Shown piece after piece: positions 17,636 through 26,469 of a DNA stretch of 64,000 bases. A program made the position numbers and the translations under genes. The number at the start of each line of letters is the position of its first letter. Position 1 is the first letter of the stretch. The stretch is taken from positions 310,001 to 374,000 of the forward strand of contig NZ_OY782776.1 of NCBI RefSeq assembly GCF_963678245.1, read 5' to 3'. The stretch comes from an uncultured Sunxiuqinia sp. GTDB lineage: Bacteria > Bacteroidota > Bacteroidia > Bacteroidales > Prolixibacteraceae. The notes under the pieces are model-generated. The model saw nothing but the letters and a program-made list of their open reading frames with translations. It had not been told where the DNA came from and did no database searches.

Positions 17636-18202
17636 TTATTCTATGAGTCTTTTCAGCTCTTGGCTGAAGTAATAAAGTTCCTTTTTGTAGAATTGAAAAT
17701 AGCTGGTGAGCACATCAATCTTTTCAAGGATAAAATCATTCAATTCTTCATCATTGGAGATCGCGGACAGTCTATCCAGAAATTCCCATCGATGATTTTC
17801 AAACCAGCTTTCGTTTCGTAATTTCCGTCTACCACCATAATTGCTGTAATAGTAGACATAAACATCTGTGGCGTGCTCTTTTGTTGGTTCCACCAATAGT
17901 CGCTTTAAACCACCACTTAGAGATCTCATTAAGAGCCAGTAACGATTAAATTCCTCGCTGTATTCGCAGAGGTATTTCAGGTTTTTAACTTTAATATAGA
18001 ATTCATGGATTTCGTGCTTTATTAAGTTGGTTTCAAGCTCATCAACTATTGCTGGCGTATGGGTAATAAATTCTTTAACAAACCCATTTTTACTCTGTGG
18101 ATATGATATATCATTACTTACCCGGTATTCATTGTTAAAATATTTATAAAACCTCTGAGCTGGAGTCATATTATCTGGTATTGAGTAGCTAATTTCAGAC
18201 AT
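17636..18202 (-). CDS. Hypothetical protein, 188 residues
   Basis: A soluble, helix-rich protein with no signal peptide or membrane segment. It is rich in Tyr, Glu, Asn and Lys, with motifs such as NMTPAQRFYKYFNNEYRV and YSNYGGRRKLRNESWFENHR. I do not recognise a family. It ends at a strong shared terminator and stands alone, so it is probably a real gene. Codon use looks normal for the window. Confidence 0.7.
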   Translation of the reverse strand: MSEISYSIPDNMTPAQRFYKYFNNEYRVSNDISYPQSKNGFVKEFITHTPAIVDELETNLIKHEIHEFYIKVKNLKYLCEYSEEFNRYWLLMRSLSGGLKRLLVEPTKEHATDVYVYYYSNYGGRRKLRNESWFENHRWEFLDRLSAISNDEELNDFILEKIDVLTSYFQFYKKELYYFSQELKRLIE

Positions 18203-18511
18203 TTTAAGCTAATTGTCAATGGGTTATCGGGACGAGTTATTAAACCCTCATTTTTGATTATCAAGATAGGTTTTACACTGACCGAAATCGATAACTGGTT
18301 AACGAGAAAAGGAGTGTTTTATTTTCCAATAACAATAGTGAACGTTTAACTTGCTTAAATATATGCGATTGAAAAAGTCAGCATATCGTGGGAGGTTCTT
18401 GGGGTTTAGCTTAGTGGTTGACTGGCTGATTATTAGTTGCTTGGAATGGGAAAAGGCAGAGAACTAATAATCTCTGCCTTTTAATATTTAATAGTAGCTT
18501 GCGTACTTTCT
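18203..18511. other. Intergenic region holding the cysN terminator
   Basis: This 309-bp stretch holds the upstream region of the 188-residue gene and a terminator hairpin at 18451-18482. I see no other gene or clear promoter. Confidence 0.5.
18451..18482 (-). terminator. Terminator after the cysD-cysN operon
   Basis: AAAAGGCAGAGA pairs with TCTCTGCCTTTT (12 bp perfect) around an 8-base AT-rich loop. It is 30 bp beyond the cysN stop, with a short T run on the minus strand. Confidence 0.75.
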
Positions 18512-20425
18512 TTATTGTAGAGGGAAAATTTTCTTTTCCCGTATGTATTCGATCACTTTTTCAGGGTTATTCCCATTTTGAGTAGGATCAAGGTTTAGTG
18601 ATGCATTCTCCGGGGCTTCAAAGGGAATATCGACTCCTGGAACATACTGGATTGTTTCATCTTCATACAAATCAGGCTTATTCTTTTTACAAAATTCAAG
18701 CGACGCATCCATATGAAATAGGTGGAATTGATTTTCACCTATTATTTCAGCTACTTGTGTTCGTATCGATTCGTCGGGAGAAATAAACGAGCATATCGTG
18801 ATAATGCCTTGGTCGTTTAATAACCGACAAACTTCTGCTACCCGGCGCAGATGCTCAGCCCGGTCGGTTGGCGAATAATCCAGCTCTTTAGACAGGCCGG
18901 AGCGAACCGAACATCCATCAAGCAATACAACCGTTGCACCCATGTCAAATAGTTGCTTTTCAAGGCTGAATGCAAATTCATTTTTGCCCGATCCATGCAG
19001 GCCGGTTACCCAAAGAGTAGCTCCTTTTTGGTTGTATCGTTTTTGATATTCTTTTTGTGCAATTAATCCTTCTCCTTGTCGGATTTGATCGCGGTGTTTG
19101 TCACTAATTTTCGAGGGCAAATCATCCGGGCTTAATTTGTCGATGATCATTCCAACCGCAACCGTATTATTGGTTACCGGGTGAATTAAAACAAATGCTC
19201 CGGTATTTTTATTCTGTTTATAGGGGTCGAAAAATAGTGGTTTGTTGGTTGTTAAAACAGCCCGTCCGATCTCATTCAGCTTCAAGTGGTCAATTTCTGA
19301 TTTTTGAAGGCTGTTGACATCAACTTTGTATTTGACTTGATCGATACGCGCTTTTGTATTGTTGTTGGCATGTTTAATGAAAAACTGGGTGGTCGGATCC
19401 ATTGGCGTTTCATCCATCCAAACCAGCATCGTTTCAAAGTGGCGCTCAATTCGAGGTAAATTATCAGGATGCACCAACATATCTCCACGAGAAATGTCAA
19501 TTTCATCTTCGAGTGTAACCGTAACAGCTTGTGGTGGAAATGCTTCCTCCAACTCTCCATCATAAGTAATAATGCTTTTTACCTTTGACTTTTTACGTGA
19601 AGGAAGCACCATGACTTCTTCACCTTTGCGAATTACACCCGATGAAATTCTCGTCGAAAATCCACGGAAATCCCGATCGGGGCGCAGCACATATTGTACA
19701 GGGTAACGCAGATCGTCAAAATTACGATCGGAACTGATGTGTACCGATTCTAAAAAGTCGAGCATTGACTTTCCTTTGTACCATTTCATTTTGTCGGTTT
19801 TGTCGACAACATTATCTCCTTTTAAAGCAGAAATAGGAATGTAGTTAATATCCGGAATGTCCAACTGTGTCACAAAATCTTTATAGTCTGAGCAAATATT
19901 GTCAAATATCTTCTGATCAAAATCAACCAGGTCCATTTTGTTGACAGCCAATACGACGTGCTTAATTCCCAGTAATGAAACTAAAAACGTATGGCGACGT
20001 GTTTGAGTAATTACTCCCTTTGTTGCATCGATTAAGATGATTGCCAGGTTTGCTGTTGATGCTCCGGTTACCATGTTACGCGTATACTGCTCGTGGCCTG
20101 GGGTGTCGGCAATAATAAATTTTCGTCTGTTGGTTGAAAAGTAGCGATATGCGACGTCGATGGTAATTCCTTGCTCGCGCTCGGCTTTTAGCCCATCAAG
20201 CAGCAAGGCGTAGTCAATATCCTCACCGGCATGTCCCACTCGTTTGCTGTCTCGCTGTAAAGCTGCCAATTGGTCTTCGTAAAGTCGTTTGCTGTCAAAA
20301 AGAAGTCGTCCGATTAAAGTCGATTTTCCATCATCTACTGATCCGGCTGTTAGCAAGCGAAGTAAATCCTTTTTTTCGTCCTGATCAAGAAATGCCTTTA
20401 TATCCATGTGTTGTGTAATCTTCAA
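18512..20425 (-). CDS. cysN: Sulfate adenylyltransferase subunit 1 (CysN) with degenerate CysC-like C-terminal domain
   Basis: A 637-residue protein. Residues about 18-440 are the CysN GTPase, with the P-loop [35 protein letters not shown] and EF-Tu-like beta domains. With CysD it makes adenylyl sulfate from sulfate and ATP. Residues about 465-637 resemble APS kinase (CysC), but the Walker A motif is GLHGSGKN (residues 475-482). Asn482 replaces the usual Ser/Thr after the P-loop Lys, and the LDGDNVRHGL motif reads [10 protein letters not shown]. The kinase half may be inactive or altered. It starts 35 bp after cysD. No separate cysC or cysH is in the window. Confidence 0.93.
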   Translation of the reverse strand: MKITQHMDIKAFLDQDEKKDLLRLLTAGSVDDGKSTLIGRLLFDSKRLYEDQLAALQRDSKRVGHAGEDIDYALLLDGLKAEREQGITIDVAYRYFSTNRRKFIIADTPGHEQYTRNMVTGASTANLAIILIDATKGVITQTRRHTFLVSLLGIKHVVLAVNKMDLVDFDQKIFDNICSDYKDFVTQLDIPDINYIPISALKGDNVVDKTDKMKWYKGKSMLDFLESVHISSDRNFDDLRYPVQYVLRPDRDFRGFSTRISSGVIRKGEEVMVLPSRKKSKVKSIITYDGELEEAFPPQAVTVTLEDEIDISRGDMLVHPDNLPRIERHFETMLVWMDETPMDPTTQFFIKHANNNTKARIDQVKYKVDVNSLQKSEIDHLKLNEIGRAVLTTNKPLFFDPYKQNKNTGAFVLIHPVTNNTVAVGMIIDKLSPDDLPSKISDKHRDQIRQGEGLIAQKEYQKRYNQKGATLWVTGLHGSGKNEFAFSLEKQLFDMGATVVLLDGCSVRSGLSKELDYSPTDRAEHLRRVAEVCRLLNDQGIITICSFISPDESIRTQVAEIIGENQFHLFHMDASLEFCKKNKPDLYEDETIQYVPGVDIPFEAPENASLNLDPTQNGNNPEKVIEYIREKKIFPLQ

Positions 20426-20460
20426 TTAATAATTCAAAGTCGAATGTTGATTGCGGTGGT

Positions 20461-21369
20461 TTAGAAATAGCCTTCGCGTTTTTTCTGTTCCATACTTCCT
20501 TCTTGGTCAAAATCAATAACCCGGGTTGTTCGTTCCGAAACAGTAACAGTCATCATCTCTTCCACAATTTTTTCAATATTATCTGCTTCCGATTCAACGG
20601 CACCGGTAAGTGGATAACAACCCAGCGTACGGAAACGTACTTCTTTCATTTCAGCTTTGTCTGCCAGTTCTTTGGGCATGCGCTCATCATCAGCCATAAT
20701 CAGGTTGCCGTCAACTTCTACAATTGGACGTTTTTTTGAATAATAAAGCGGAACGATTGGAATGTTTTCCAGTCGGATGTATTGCCACACGTCCAATTCG
20801 GTCCAGTTTGAGATTGGGAAAACCCGGATTGACTCACCTTTGTGTACTTTGGCATTGTAGATGTTCCAAAGCTCCGGGCGCTGATTTTTAGGATCCCACT
20901 GGTGAAATTTATCACGAAAAGAGAAAATACGCTCTTTGGCTCTTGATTTTTCTTCATCACGACGAGCTCCTCCAAAAGCTGCATCGAATTTGTATTTGGA
21001 CAAACCTTCGAGCAAAGCCTGTGTTTTCATCACATCGGTGTGCACCTTACTACCGTGGGTAAATGGTCCGACACCACTTTCAAATCCTTCTTTGTTGTGA
21101 TGCACGATTAAGTCCCAACCATTTTCTTTGGCATAATTATCGCGGAACTCAATCATCTCTTTGAATTTCCATTTCGAATCAATGTGCATCAATGGAAATG
21201 GAACTTTACCGGGGTAAAAGGCTTTTTCAGCCAAGCGAACCATAACGGATGAGTCTTTCCCGATCGAATATAGCATAACGGGATTTTCAAATTCGGCTGC
21301 AACCTCCCGGATAATGTGAATAGCTTCGGCTTCTAATTCACGTAAATGGGTCAGATTATATTTATTCAT
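20461..21369 (-). CDS. cysD: Sulfate adenylyltransferase subunit 2 (CysD)
   Basis: A 302-residue protein of normal length for the ATP pyrophosphatase subunit of ATP sulfurylase. It has the PP-loop [49 protein letters not shown] and [16 protein letters not shown], all CysD signatures. It catalyses sulfate adenylylation, coupled to GTP hydrolysis by CysN, in the cytoplasm. It lies upstream of cysN and downstream of an SLC13 permease, all on the minus strand. Confidence 0.97.
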   Translation of the reverse strand: MNKYNLTHLRELEAEAIHIIREVAAEFENPVMLYSIGKDSSVMVRLAEKAFYPGKVPFPLMHIDSKWKFKEMIEFRDNYAKENGWDLIVHHNKEGFESGVGPFTHGSKVHTDVMKTQALLEGLSKYKFDAAFGGARRDEEKSRAKERIFSFRDKFHQWDPKNQRPELWNIYNAKVHKGESIRVFPISNWTELDVWQYIRLENIPIVPLYYSKKRPIVEVDGNLIMADDERMPKELADKAEMKEVRFRTLGCYPLTGAVESEADNIEKIVEEMMTVTVSERTTRVIDFDQEGSMEQKKREGYF

Positions 21370-21425
21370 GATATCAATTTTTCAAGCGTATTTGCACGAG
21401 CAAGACTGTAAAAATAATTAGGGTG

Positions 21426-21433
21426 CAAAAATA
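21426..21433 (-). promoter_or_regulatory. Candidate -7 box upstream of cysD
   Basis: On the minus strand this reads TATTTTTG, matching TAnnTTTG, 57 bp before the cysD start, in the 112-bp gap after the permease gene. The -33 region is weak. If real, cysDN can be transcribed separately from the permease. Confidence 0.4.
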
Positions 21434-21481
21434 AGGTATTCTGACCGAAGTTTAATGAGTATTAACTCTTATTGTCCTTAT

Positions 21482-23308
21482 TTAGAATGGCCAAATCATT
21501 GGAATGAGGATGACCGATATAATGAACGCGATCAGATTCAAGGGTAATCCTACTTTGGTGTAGTCGCCAAATTTATAGTTTCCAAGTCCTTGTACTAATA
21601 GGTTTGTTTGGTAACCTATTGGAGATGAGAAGCTTGCTGATGCTGCAATGCAGATCGCAATAAAGAATGGCTTTGGATCTACTCCCATTTGAGTTGCTGC
21701 TGAAAAGGCAATCGGAAAAACCAGAGCTGCGGCAGCGTTATTTGTTATAATCTCGGTGAAAACTGTTGTAATCAAATAGATTGTGATCAGCACACCAACT
21801 GGGCCAAATGATTTTGAAAAATTGATAGCGGTTGTTGCAATGCTGTCGGCTGCCCCCGAATTTTGTAAGGCTTTACTTAATCCAAAAGCACAGGCAATGG
21901 TTATTAACACGTCCCACGAAATCGCTTTGGTATATTTTCGGTTGGGAAGAATGTTAATCCAGGCCATCAAAACTGCAACAATGGCTGCAAAGTAAAACAT
22001 GTCCAATTTATTCCCTCCAACTTCGGGTAAATAGCGACCAACCGTCGCACCAATAATCATTAGTAAAACGAGTAACAATGCGAGTAGTCGTTGTCCCTTG
22101 TATCGTGGTGGTGGGATTTCCCCAATAAAAGAGGTCAGGTAAAATCCGGTAGATTCGCCCCAGTTTTTTATGAAGTTCTCGTTAGTTAGAAGTACCAGAC
22201 TGTCACCTGCTTTCATCCGAAAATCCCCAACGTTTGTTGATATGGTTTCTCCATTTCTATAAACTGCTAATACTTCGGCCTGGTAATGGTTTAAAAAGTC
22301 GAATTGGTCAACTGTTTGATTAATCCCGGGAAAGCGAGGAGCAATAACGGCTTCAATTTGTTTGATGTCGGTGCTTTTATAGAATTTACCAAATCCTTTA
22401 AGAGCTTTAAATTCCAGTTTGCGCTGTGGAATAAGGTTTTCAAGTATTTCAGATTTTACAGCAATAACAAGCTTATCATCCTGATGAAGGATATATTTTC
22501 CTTTGCGGGCGTCAATAATTTCATGATTTCTTTCAATCGAATGGATAATGATATTTTTTAATTGATGCGTACGTCCTTTATTTATCTCTTCGCCAGCGAG
22601 TGAGCTGTTGGGCGGGAGAGTAGCATCTAAAAAATACTCTTTATAATCCAGGCTATCTTTTTTGTTATTGTCCTTCTTGCCTGGGAGCAGTCGATGTCCA
22701 ATGAATGCCAAATAAATAAAACCGGTCAGGGCGATCCAGATGCCCACTTTACCCAGTTCAAACATAAACAATCCACCAAACCCATTTTCAAGCATTAGGC
22801 CATGCACAACCAGATTTGTAGATGTTCCGATTAAGGTACAAATGCCCCCCAGAATAGTCGCATAAGACAGAGGTATCAGAAACTTTTGAGGAGAAAGGTT
22901 CATCTTTTCTGCCCAGTTTTTTATCATCGGAGCAAAAATAATGACTACGGGTGTGTTGTTTAAAAAAGCTGAAATGAACGAAACAGGAATCAAAATTTTA
23001 GTTAAGGTGATGGGCATTTTACCTCTTCTTTTTGGTAGAAATGCACGGGCAACAATGTTCAATGCCCCGGTTTGTCGAACTCCCTCACTAACCAAAAACA
23101 GGACAGCTACGGTGAGCATCCCTTTGTTTGAAAAGCCCGCAAGGCTCTCCTGAGTGGTGATAACTCCTGCCGACATTAACACGACAAGTGCAGAAAAGAG
23201 CAGCAGTCCTGGTCGCATCCAATCGTTAATCAGTGCAATTATCATGACCACAATAACTGCAATAACAAAATAGCCTTCAAAAGTCATCAATGTTGATTTT
23301 TCAAACAA
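21482..23308 (-). CDS. SLC13/DASS-family permease with two TrkA-C (RCK_C) domains, probable sulfate transporter
   Basis: A 608-residue inner-membrane protein. N-terminal helices occupy about residues 10-205 and include the DASS motif LIGTSTNLVVHGL. Two cytosolic RCK_C domains follow (about 225-295 and 310-385). The second membrane half contains the matching ITNNAAAALVFPIAF and SFSSPIGYQTNLLV motifs. RCK_C insertion between two DASS halves is typical of bacterial sulfate permeases of this group. The neighbouring cysD and cysN genes on the same strand support sulfate as substrate, though other anions cannot be excluded. Confidence 0.85.
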   Translation of the reverse strand: MFEKSTLMTFEGYFVIAVIVVMIIALINDWMRPGLLLFSALVVLMSAGVITTQESLAGFSNKGMLTVAVLFLVSEGVRQTGALNIVARAFLPKRRGKMPITLTKILIPVSFISAFLNNTPVVIIFAPMIKNWAEKMNLSPQKFLIPLSYATILGGICTLIGTSTNLVVHGLMLENGFGGLFMFELGKVGIWIALTGFIYLAFIGHRLLPGKKDNNKKDSLDYKEYFLDATLPPNSSLAGEEINKGRTHQLKNIIIHSIERNHEIIDARKGKYILHQDDKLVIAVKSEILENLIPQRKLEFKALKGFGKFYKSTDIKQIEAVIAPRFPGINQTVDQFDFLNHYQAEVLAVYRNGETISTNVGDFRMKAGDSLVLLTNENFIKNWGESTGFYLTSFIGEIPPPRYKGQRLLALLLVLLMIIGATVGRYLPEVGGNKLDMFYFAAIVAVLMAWINILPNRKYTKAISWDVLITIACAFGLSKALQNSGAADSIATTAINFSKSFGPVGVLITIYLITTVFTEIITNNAAAALVFPIAFSAATQMGVDPKPFFIAICIAASASFSSPIGYQTNLLVQGLGNYKFGDYTKVGLPLNLIAFIISVILIPMIWPF

Positions 23309-23457
23309 AAGTAAGTTTATTTACCTAACCACCTATGGAGTGAAATACTTAATTTTAAAGGAACACTATGTGAAAAAAAAATACTGTTATAATTTACTCA
23401 TACCCTTAAAGTTGCCTGTTTTATTGACTGTGAGTGCTTTTTTTATTGATATTTTCT

Positions 23458-23488
23458 TTTGTCGTTTAGGTTGAAAAACATATTTTTG
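23458..23488 (+). promoter_or_regulatory. Bacteroidota-type promoter for tRNA-Lys
   Basis: TTTG at 23458-23461 and TATTTTTG at 23481-23488 are separated by exactly 19 bp. This is a full match to the TTTG-N19-TAnnTTTG vegetative promoter, 34 bp upstream of the tRNA. It is the best promoter match in the window. Confidence 0.8.
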
Positions 23489-23522
23489 CAGCGCCTTTAA
23501 ACAAAAAGGCAACATACAGGAT

Positions 23523-23595
23523 GACTCAGTAGCTCAGCTGGTAGAGCACATCCCTTTTAAGGATGGGGTCCTGGGTTCGAACCCCAGCTGAGTCA
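23523..23595 (+). tRNA. tRNA-Lys (anticodon TTT)
   Basis: A full cloverleaf is readable. The acceptor stem is GACTCAG with CTGAGTC and discriminator A. The D arm is AGCTCAGCTGGTAGAGC, the anticodon stem CATCC/GGATG with loop CTTTTAA (anticodon TTT), and the T arm CTGGG-TTCGAAC-CCCAG. No CCA is encoded. The 3' end is the insertion site of the following island. Confidence 0.98.
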
Positions 23596-23596
23596 C
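23575..23596. repeat. attL: direct repeat of the tRNA-Lys 3' end
   Basis: This 22-bp stretch of T loop, T stem and acceptor stem recurs at 32965-32986 with two adjacent differences (AC here, GT there). Both copies share GTTCGA and CCCAGCTGAGTCAC. It marks the left boundary of the island. Confidence 0.85.
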
Positions 23597-23630
23597 TTTT
23601 AGAAAAAGACAATTTATTGTCAAATGATGA

Positions 23631-23667
23631 AAATCCATGTAAATCAAGTGTTTACACGGATTTTTTA
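23631..23667 (+). terminator. Rho-independent terminator downstream of tRNA-Lys
   Basis: ATCCATGTAAA (23633-23643) pairs with TTTACACGGAT (23651-23661), 11 bp with one G-T pair and a 7-base loop, followed by TTTTT. It lies inside the island, so the element brought its own terminator for the tRNA transcript. Confidence 0.85.
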
Positions 23668-23728
23668 TTTCCCTGAAAGTCATCTAAATGACAAGAAATA
23701 CCTGTTTTAGGGACTTTTTTGTACCAAT

Positions 23729-23770
23729 TTTGTTACAGAAAATTTTTGCGAAAAAAGTTTCTGTAACAAA
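23729..23770. repeat. 13-bp perfect inverted repeat upstream of the integrase gene
   Basis: TTTGTTACAGAAA and TTTCTGTAACAAA are separated by 16 bp and lie 81 bp upstream of the integrase start. There is no T run after it, so it is not a terminator. It could be an arm-type recombinase site or an operator. A related half-site, TTCTGTAACA, lies at 25056-25065. Confidence 0.6.
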
Positions 23771-23850
23771 TATAAGTCTCTTATTTGTAGTATTTTGTCA
23801 CAGTACAGCTCGATAGGTTAATGTAGTTTTAAACGTTAATTTTTAGCAAA

Positions 23851-24507
23851 ATGAGTGACAATTTTAAGATTTTTTTCTATCCCAGGAAAAACTATATAAA
23901 TAAGAATGGAGAGGTAAGTATCAGGGTATTTCTTACTTTGAACGGGGAACGAGCCCCATTTACATCAGAAATCACCACCCCAATGGAACTTTGGGATGAC
24001 GAAGAAAACCGTGCATTTGGTGATTCCAAACAAGCGCTTGCTATAAATGAGAGGTTGGACGATTTGAAGGCTGAACTAAAATTTCATTATAAGGAACTTA
24101 GGCGACATGATGTTTTGGTTACTGCCGAACAAATAAGAGACGCTTATTTAGGGACAACGGTAAAGAACAATAAGTTGTTGGAGACTTTTAAAGAGTACAA
24201 TAATAGCTTGAATAAACGCGAGGGAAAAGACTTATCATCCGCTACTATTGCAAAATATAAGCGAACATACAAGCGTCTGACGGAGTATATTAAGGAAAAA
24301 CATAAGAGGAATGACATATCATTCCGTCAGATCAATTATAGCTTTATAAAAGGATTTGATGATTATTTGACTACCAACTGGAATTGCGATACAAACACCA
24401 AAGTGAAGTACCTCCAGCACGTAAAAACAATTGTACCCATTGCACGCAATAATAATTGGATTTCATCCGATCCATTCTCAAATTTTAAGATTAAAAGAAA
24501 AAGATGA
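23851..24507 (+). pseudogene. Truncated tyrosine recombinase (Bacteroidota phage-type integrase), catalytic domain lost
   Basis: 218 residues remain of a family usually near 400. The arm-type DNA-binding domain (residues about 1-100, FKIFFYPRKNYINKNGEVSI) and the SAM-like core-binding domain (about 105-205, with SSATIAKYKRTYKRL and NTKVKYLQHVKTIVPIARNN) are intact. Sequence stops right after DPFSNFKIK, where the catalytic domain with its Arg-His-Arg-Tyr residues should begin. The start ATG is good and an inverted repeat lies upstream. It could still bind DNA but not recombine it. Confidence 0.88.
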
Positions 24508-24661
24508 ATGGTCAGACTGTGGATGGTCGAATTCTACAAAAATAAATCTAAGAAAAGGAAGTAATAGTATTAAAATTGCTTTCGAAGAATGGAATACTAA
24601 CGTGGATGGTGAAATTAATAGGGCGATGTTGGACAATGTTAGGTTGATAAAGTTTGAATAA
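24500..24661 (+). pseudogene. Fragment of a glycosidase-type C-terminal beta-sandwich domain
   Basis: A frame different from the integrase reads DEWSDCGWSNSTKINLRKG followed by SNSIKIAFEEWNTNVDG and EINRAMLDNVRLIKFE, then stops. This pattern (a 'lysine-glycine-x-asparagine' strand, then NxDGEINRAMLD) is typical of the C-terminal carbohydrate-binding-like domain in large Bacteroidota glycoside hydrolases. There is no start codon or upstream part. It is a remnant joined to the cut integrase by deletion. The parent family cannot be named. Confidence 0.6.
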
Positions 24662-25112
24662 TATAGCACTATCTCATAACCAGTATAAATAGGAATAGCG
24701 GGGGGTAATCCTCGGTATTGGTTTTGGTCTTGTCGAATATGATCCACTTTTTTGGTTTGTTATCCTGTAGACGTATACAAACAAAACATCAATCAGTTTA
24801 ATCAAAGCTATGAGTAGGACTATTTTTTTTTATTCTTTGCTTTCTTTTTAATCCAATTTTCGGATATTCTCCACTAACCTATTCAAATCTTTTACCCACT
24901 GAGCCAACTAAAATTTATCAACCATCGGATTCTGGATTTGTAATTTCTGTTTTTTGACATAGTTCTAATTTTTAAAATTTAATAATTAAATTGTATTCTA
25001 TTTACAACGTCTTTATTGAGGCTTTGCTGTAATGTTTGCAAACAGTTTTTAGTTGTTCTGTAACAGCATTTATTTGTGTTTTCCTACGGTTCATCTGTCT
25101 CTGTTTACAAGC
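24662..25112. other. Non-coding stretch inside the island
   Basis: This 450-bp AT-rich region lies between the glycosidase fragment and the TolC gene stop. It holds a half-site TTCTGTAACA at 25056-25065, matching the inverted repeat near the integrase, and a possible decayed small ORF on the minus strand (separate entry). I see no intact gene. Confidence 0.5.
24848..24960 (-). pseudogene. Possible decayed small ORF
   Basis: The minus strand reads VKKQKLQIQNPMVDKF, then a stop, then LAQWVKDLNRLVENIRKLD and a stop. An ATG lies one frame away at the 5' end (24958-24960). The amino-acid pattern looks protein-like (amphipathic, Lys/Leu-rich) but has one frameshift and one internal stop. I do not recognise it. 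Confidence 0.25.
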
Positions 25113-26456
25113 TTACCTCCCGGTAACCTGCAAATAATTTACTTTGGCAATGCGATACTGTGTTAAAGCATCGGTATAGGCATTGTGCGACTGCTGAAGT
25201 TGGGCTTGGGCATCAAGGACATCGGAGACATTGACCATACCGGCATCATAATTATTCTGATTGACCCGTAGGTTTTCTTCGGCCTGGCTTACCGATTTTT
25301 TAGCCAATTGAACCTGTTTATAGGCTTCGCTGAGCAAGTTTTGGCCTTGCTGCATTTGTAGGAGCAGTTTTTCATTGGTATCGTTGACCTTATTTTTATT
25401 TTGTTCCTCTTTAATGCGACGCTCTTTCATTTTATGCTTTGCTTCCCACCAACCGGAGATGGGAATGCTGATAGTGCCGAATGCGACTCCGTAATCACCA
25501 CCGTCACCCATTTCATCCATAATATCAAGATATAATGCCCCTACACCAATTGCTGCCTGGGGCAGATATTCTCCGCGTTGTAGTTTGGTTTTATAGTGTT
25601 CGGCTTCAGAACTTTTTTCGAGCATCTTATATTCATCGCGGTTGTGTAATGCTTCCAGATGGTTGGTAGCATAGAGTTCGGGAGTGCCTTCTACAATAAC
25701 TGTGTCGGTAAAGCCGATGCTGTCGTTGTATTGGAGCCCGATATATTGACAGAATGCTGACTTGGCCAGTTCTGTACCATTGGTGAGCTTGCTGAGGTTT
25801 ATTTGCAGTTCGTTTTGCTTAAGCTCAACCTTTAATAAATCGTTGAGATTAACCATCCCTGCTTCAAAGGCATTGGAGACATCTTTGTGCAGGGTATCTA
25901 ATAGCCGGATGTAGTCTTGGAGCGTTTTTTTCTTTTGGGTCAAGGAAATAATTTGCCAGTATTGCTTTTCGGTGGATAGTAAGACTTCTTTTTGCATTGC
26001 AGCGAGTTGAAGCTGATTGACTTCGACACCGATGTTGGCGAGTTTATTGCCTGTAGCAATACGTCCACCGGCATAGAGTGATTGCGTAGCCGTGGCTGTA
26101 GCAATCACTCCTGATTCCAGCATAGACATTGCCATTCCCGGAAAGTAGGCAAACTCGGTAGCCGTTTGCAAATTTGCAGGGTTACCATCATATACAGGAA
26201 GGTTACCTCCCGGTAATTCTACATCAATTAAGGGATCGGTGAATTTGTAGGTATAGGCGGAGGCCGATACCTGGGGAAAGTATTTGGTAAAAGCAGCTTT
26301 TTTAACTTCTTTGGCGGCATCAACATCCAACTTCTTGTTTTTCATTTGAACGTTGTGCTCCATTGCCAAATCTTTGCACTGTTGCAAAGAGTAGGTTTGG
26401 GCACCTGCCATACAAGGGATGGCAAGTGCGATAATGGATATGATAAAATATTTCAT
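25113..26456 (-). CDS. TolC-family outer membrane efflux protein
   Basis: About 447 residues from the ATG at 26456. I prefer this start because it gives a signal peptide (MKYFIISIIALAIPCMAGAQ), and it lies 13 bp after the RND stop. Two OEP repeats are visible, with long coiled helices such as LLLQMQQGQNLLSEAYKQV and the repeat signature NQNNYDAGMVNVSDVLDAQ paired with NAFEAGMVNLNDLLKVE. It forms the outer-membrane channel of the tripartite pump encoded upstream. It is the last gene of the operon. Confidence 0.92.
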   Translation of the reverse strand: MKYFIISIIALAIPCMAGAQTYSLQQCKDLAMEHNVQMKNKKLDVDAAKEVKKAAFTKYFPQVSASAYTYKFTDPLIDVELPGGNLPVYDGNPANLQTATEFAYFPGMAMSMLESGVIATATATQSLYAGGRIATGNKLANIGVEVNQLQLAAMQKEVLLSTEKQYWQIISLTQKKKTLQDYIRLLDTLHKDVSNAFEAGMVNLNDLLKVELKQNELQINLSKLTNGTELAKSAFCQYIGLQYNDSIGFTDTVIVEGTPELYATNHLEALHNRDEYKMLEKSSEAEHYKTKLQRGEYLPQAAIGVGALYLDIMDEMGDGGDYGVAFGTISIPISGWWEAKHKMKERRIKEEQNKNKVNDTNEKLLLQMQQGQNLLSEAYKQVQLAKKSVSQAEENLRVNQNNYDAGMVNVSDVLDAQAQLQQSHNAYTDALTQYRIAKVNYLQVTGR

Positions 26457-26469
26457 TTGTTTCTGATTT

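Noticed and set aside
23729-23770. Reading the inverted repeat before the integrase as a terminator
   Set aside because: The 13-bp stem has a 16-base spacer, low GC content and no T run on either strand, and a clear tRNA terminator already lies at 23631-23667.
24431-24505. N-terminal part of the ORF that ends at 24661
   Set aside because: Up to the join it is an out-of-frame shadow of the integrase. Only the part after about 24500 looks like a real protein remnant.
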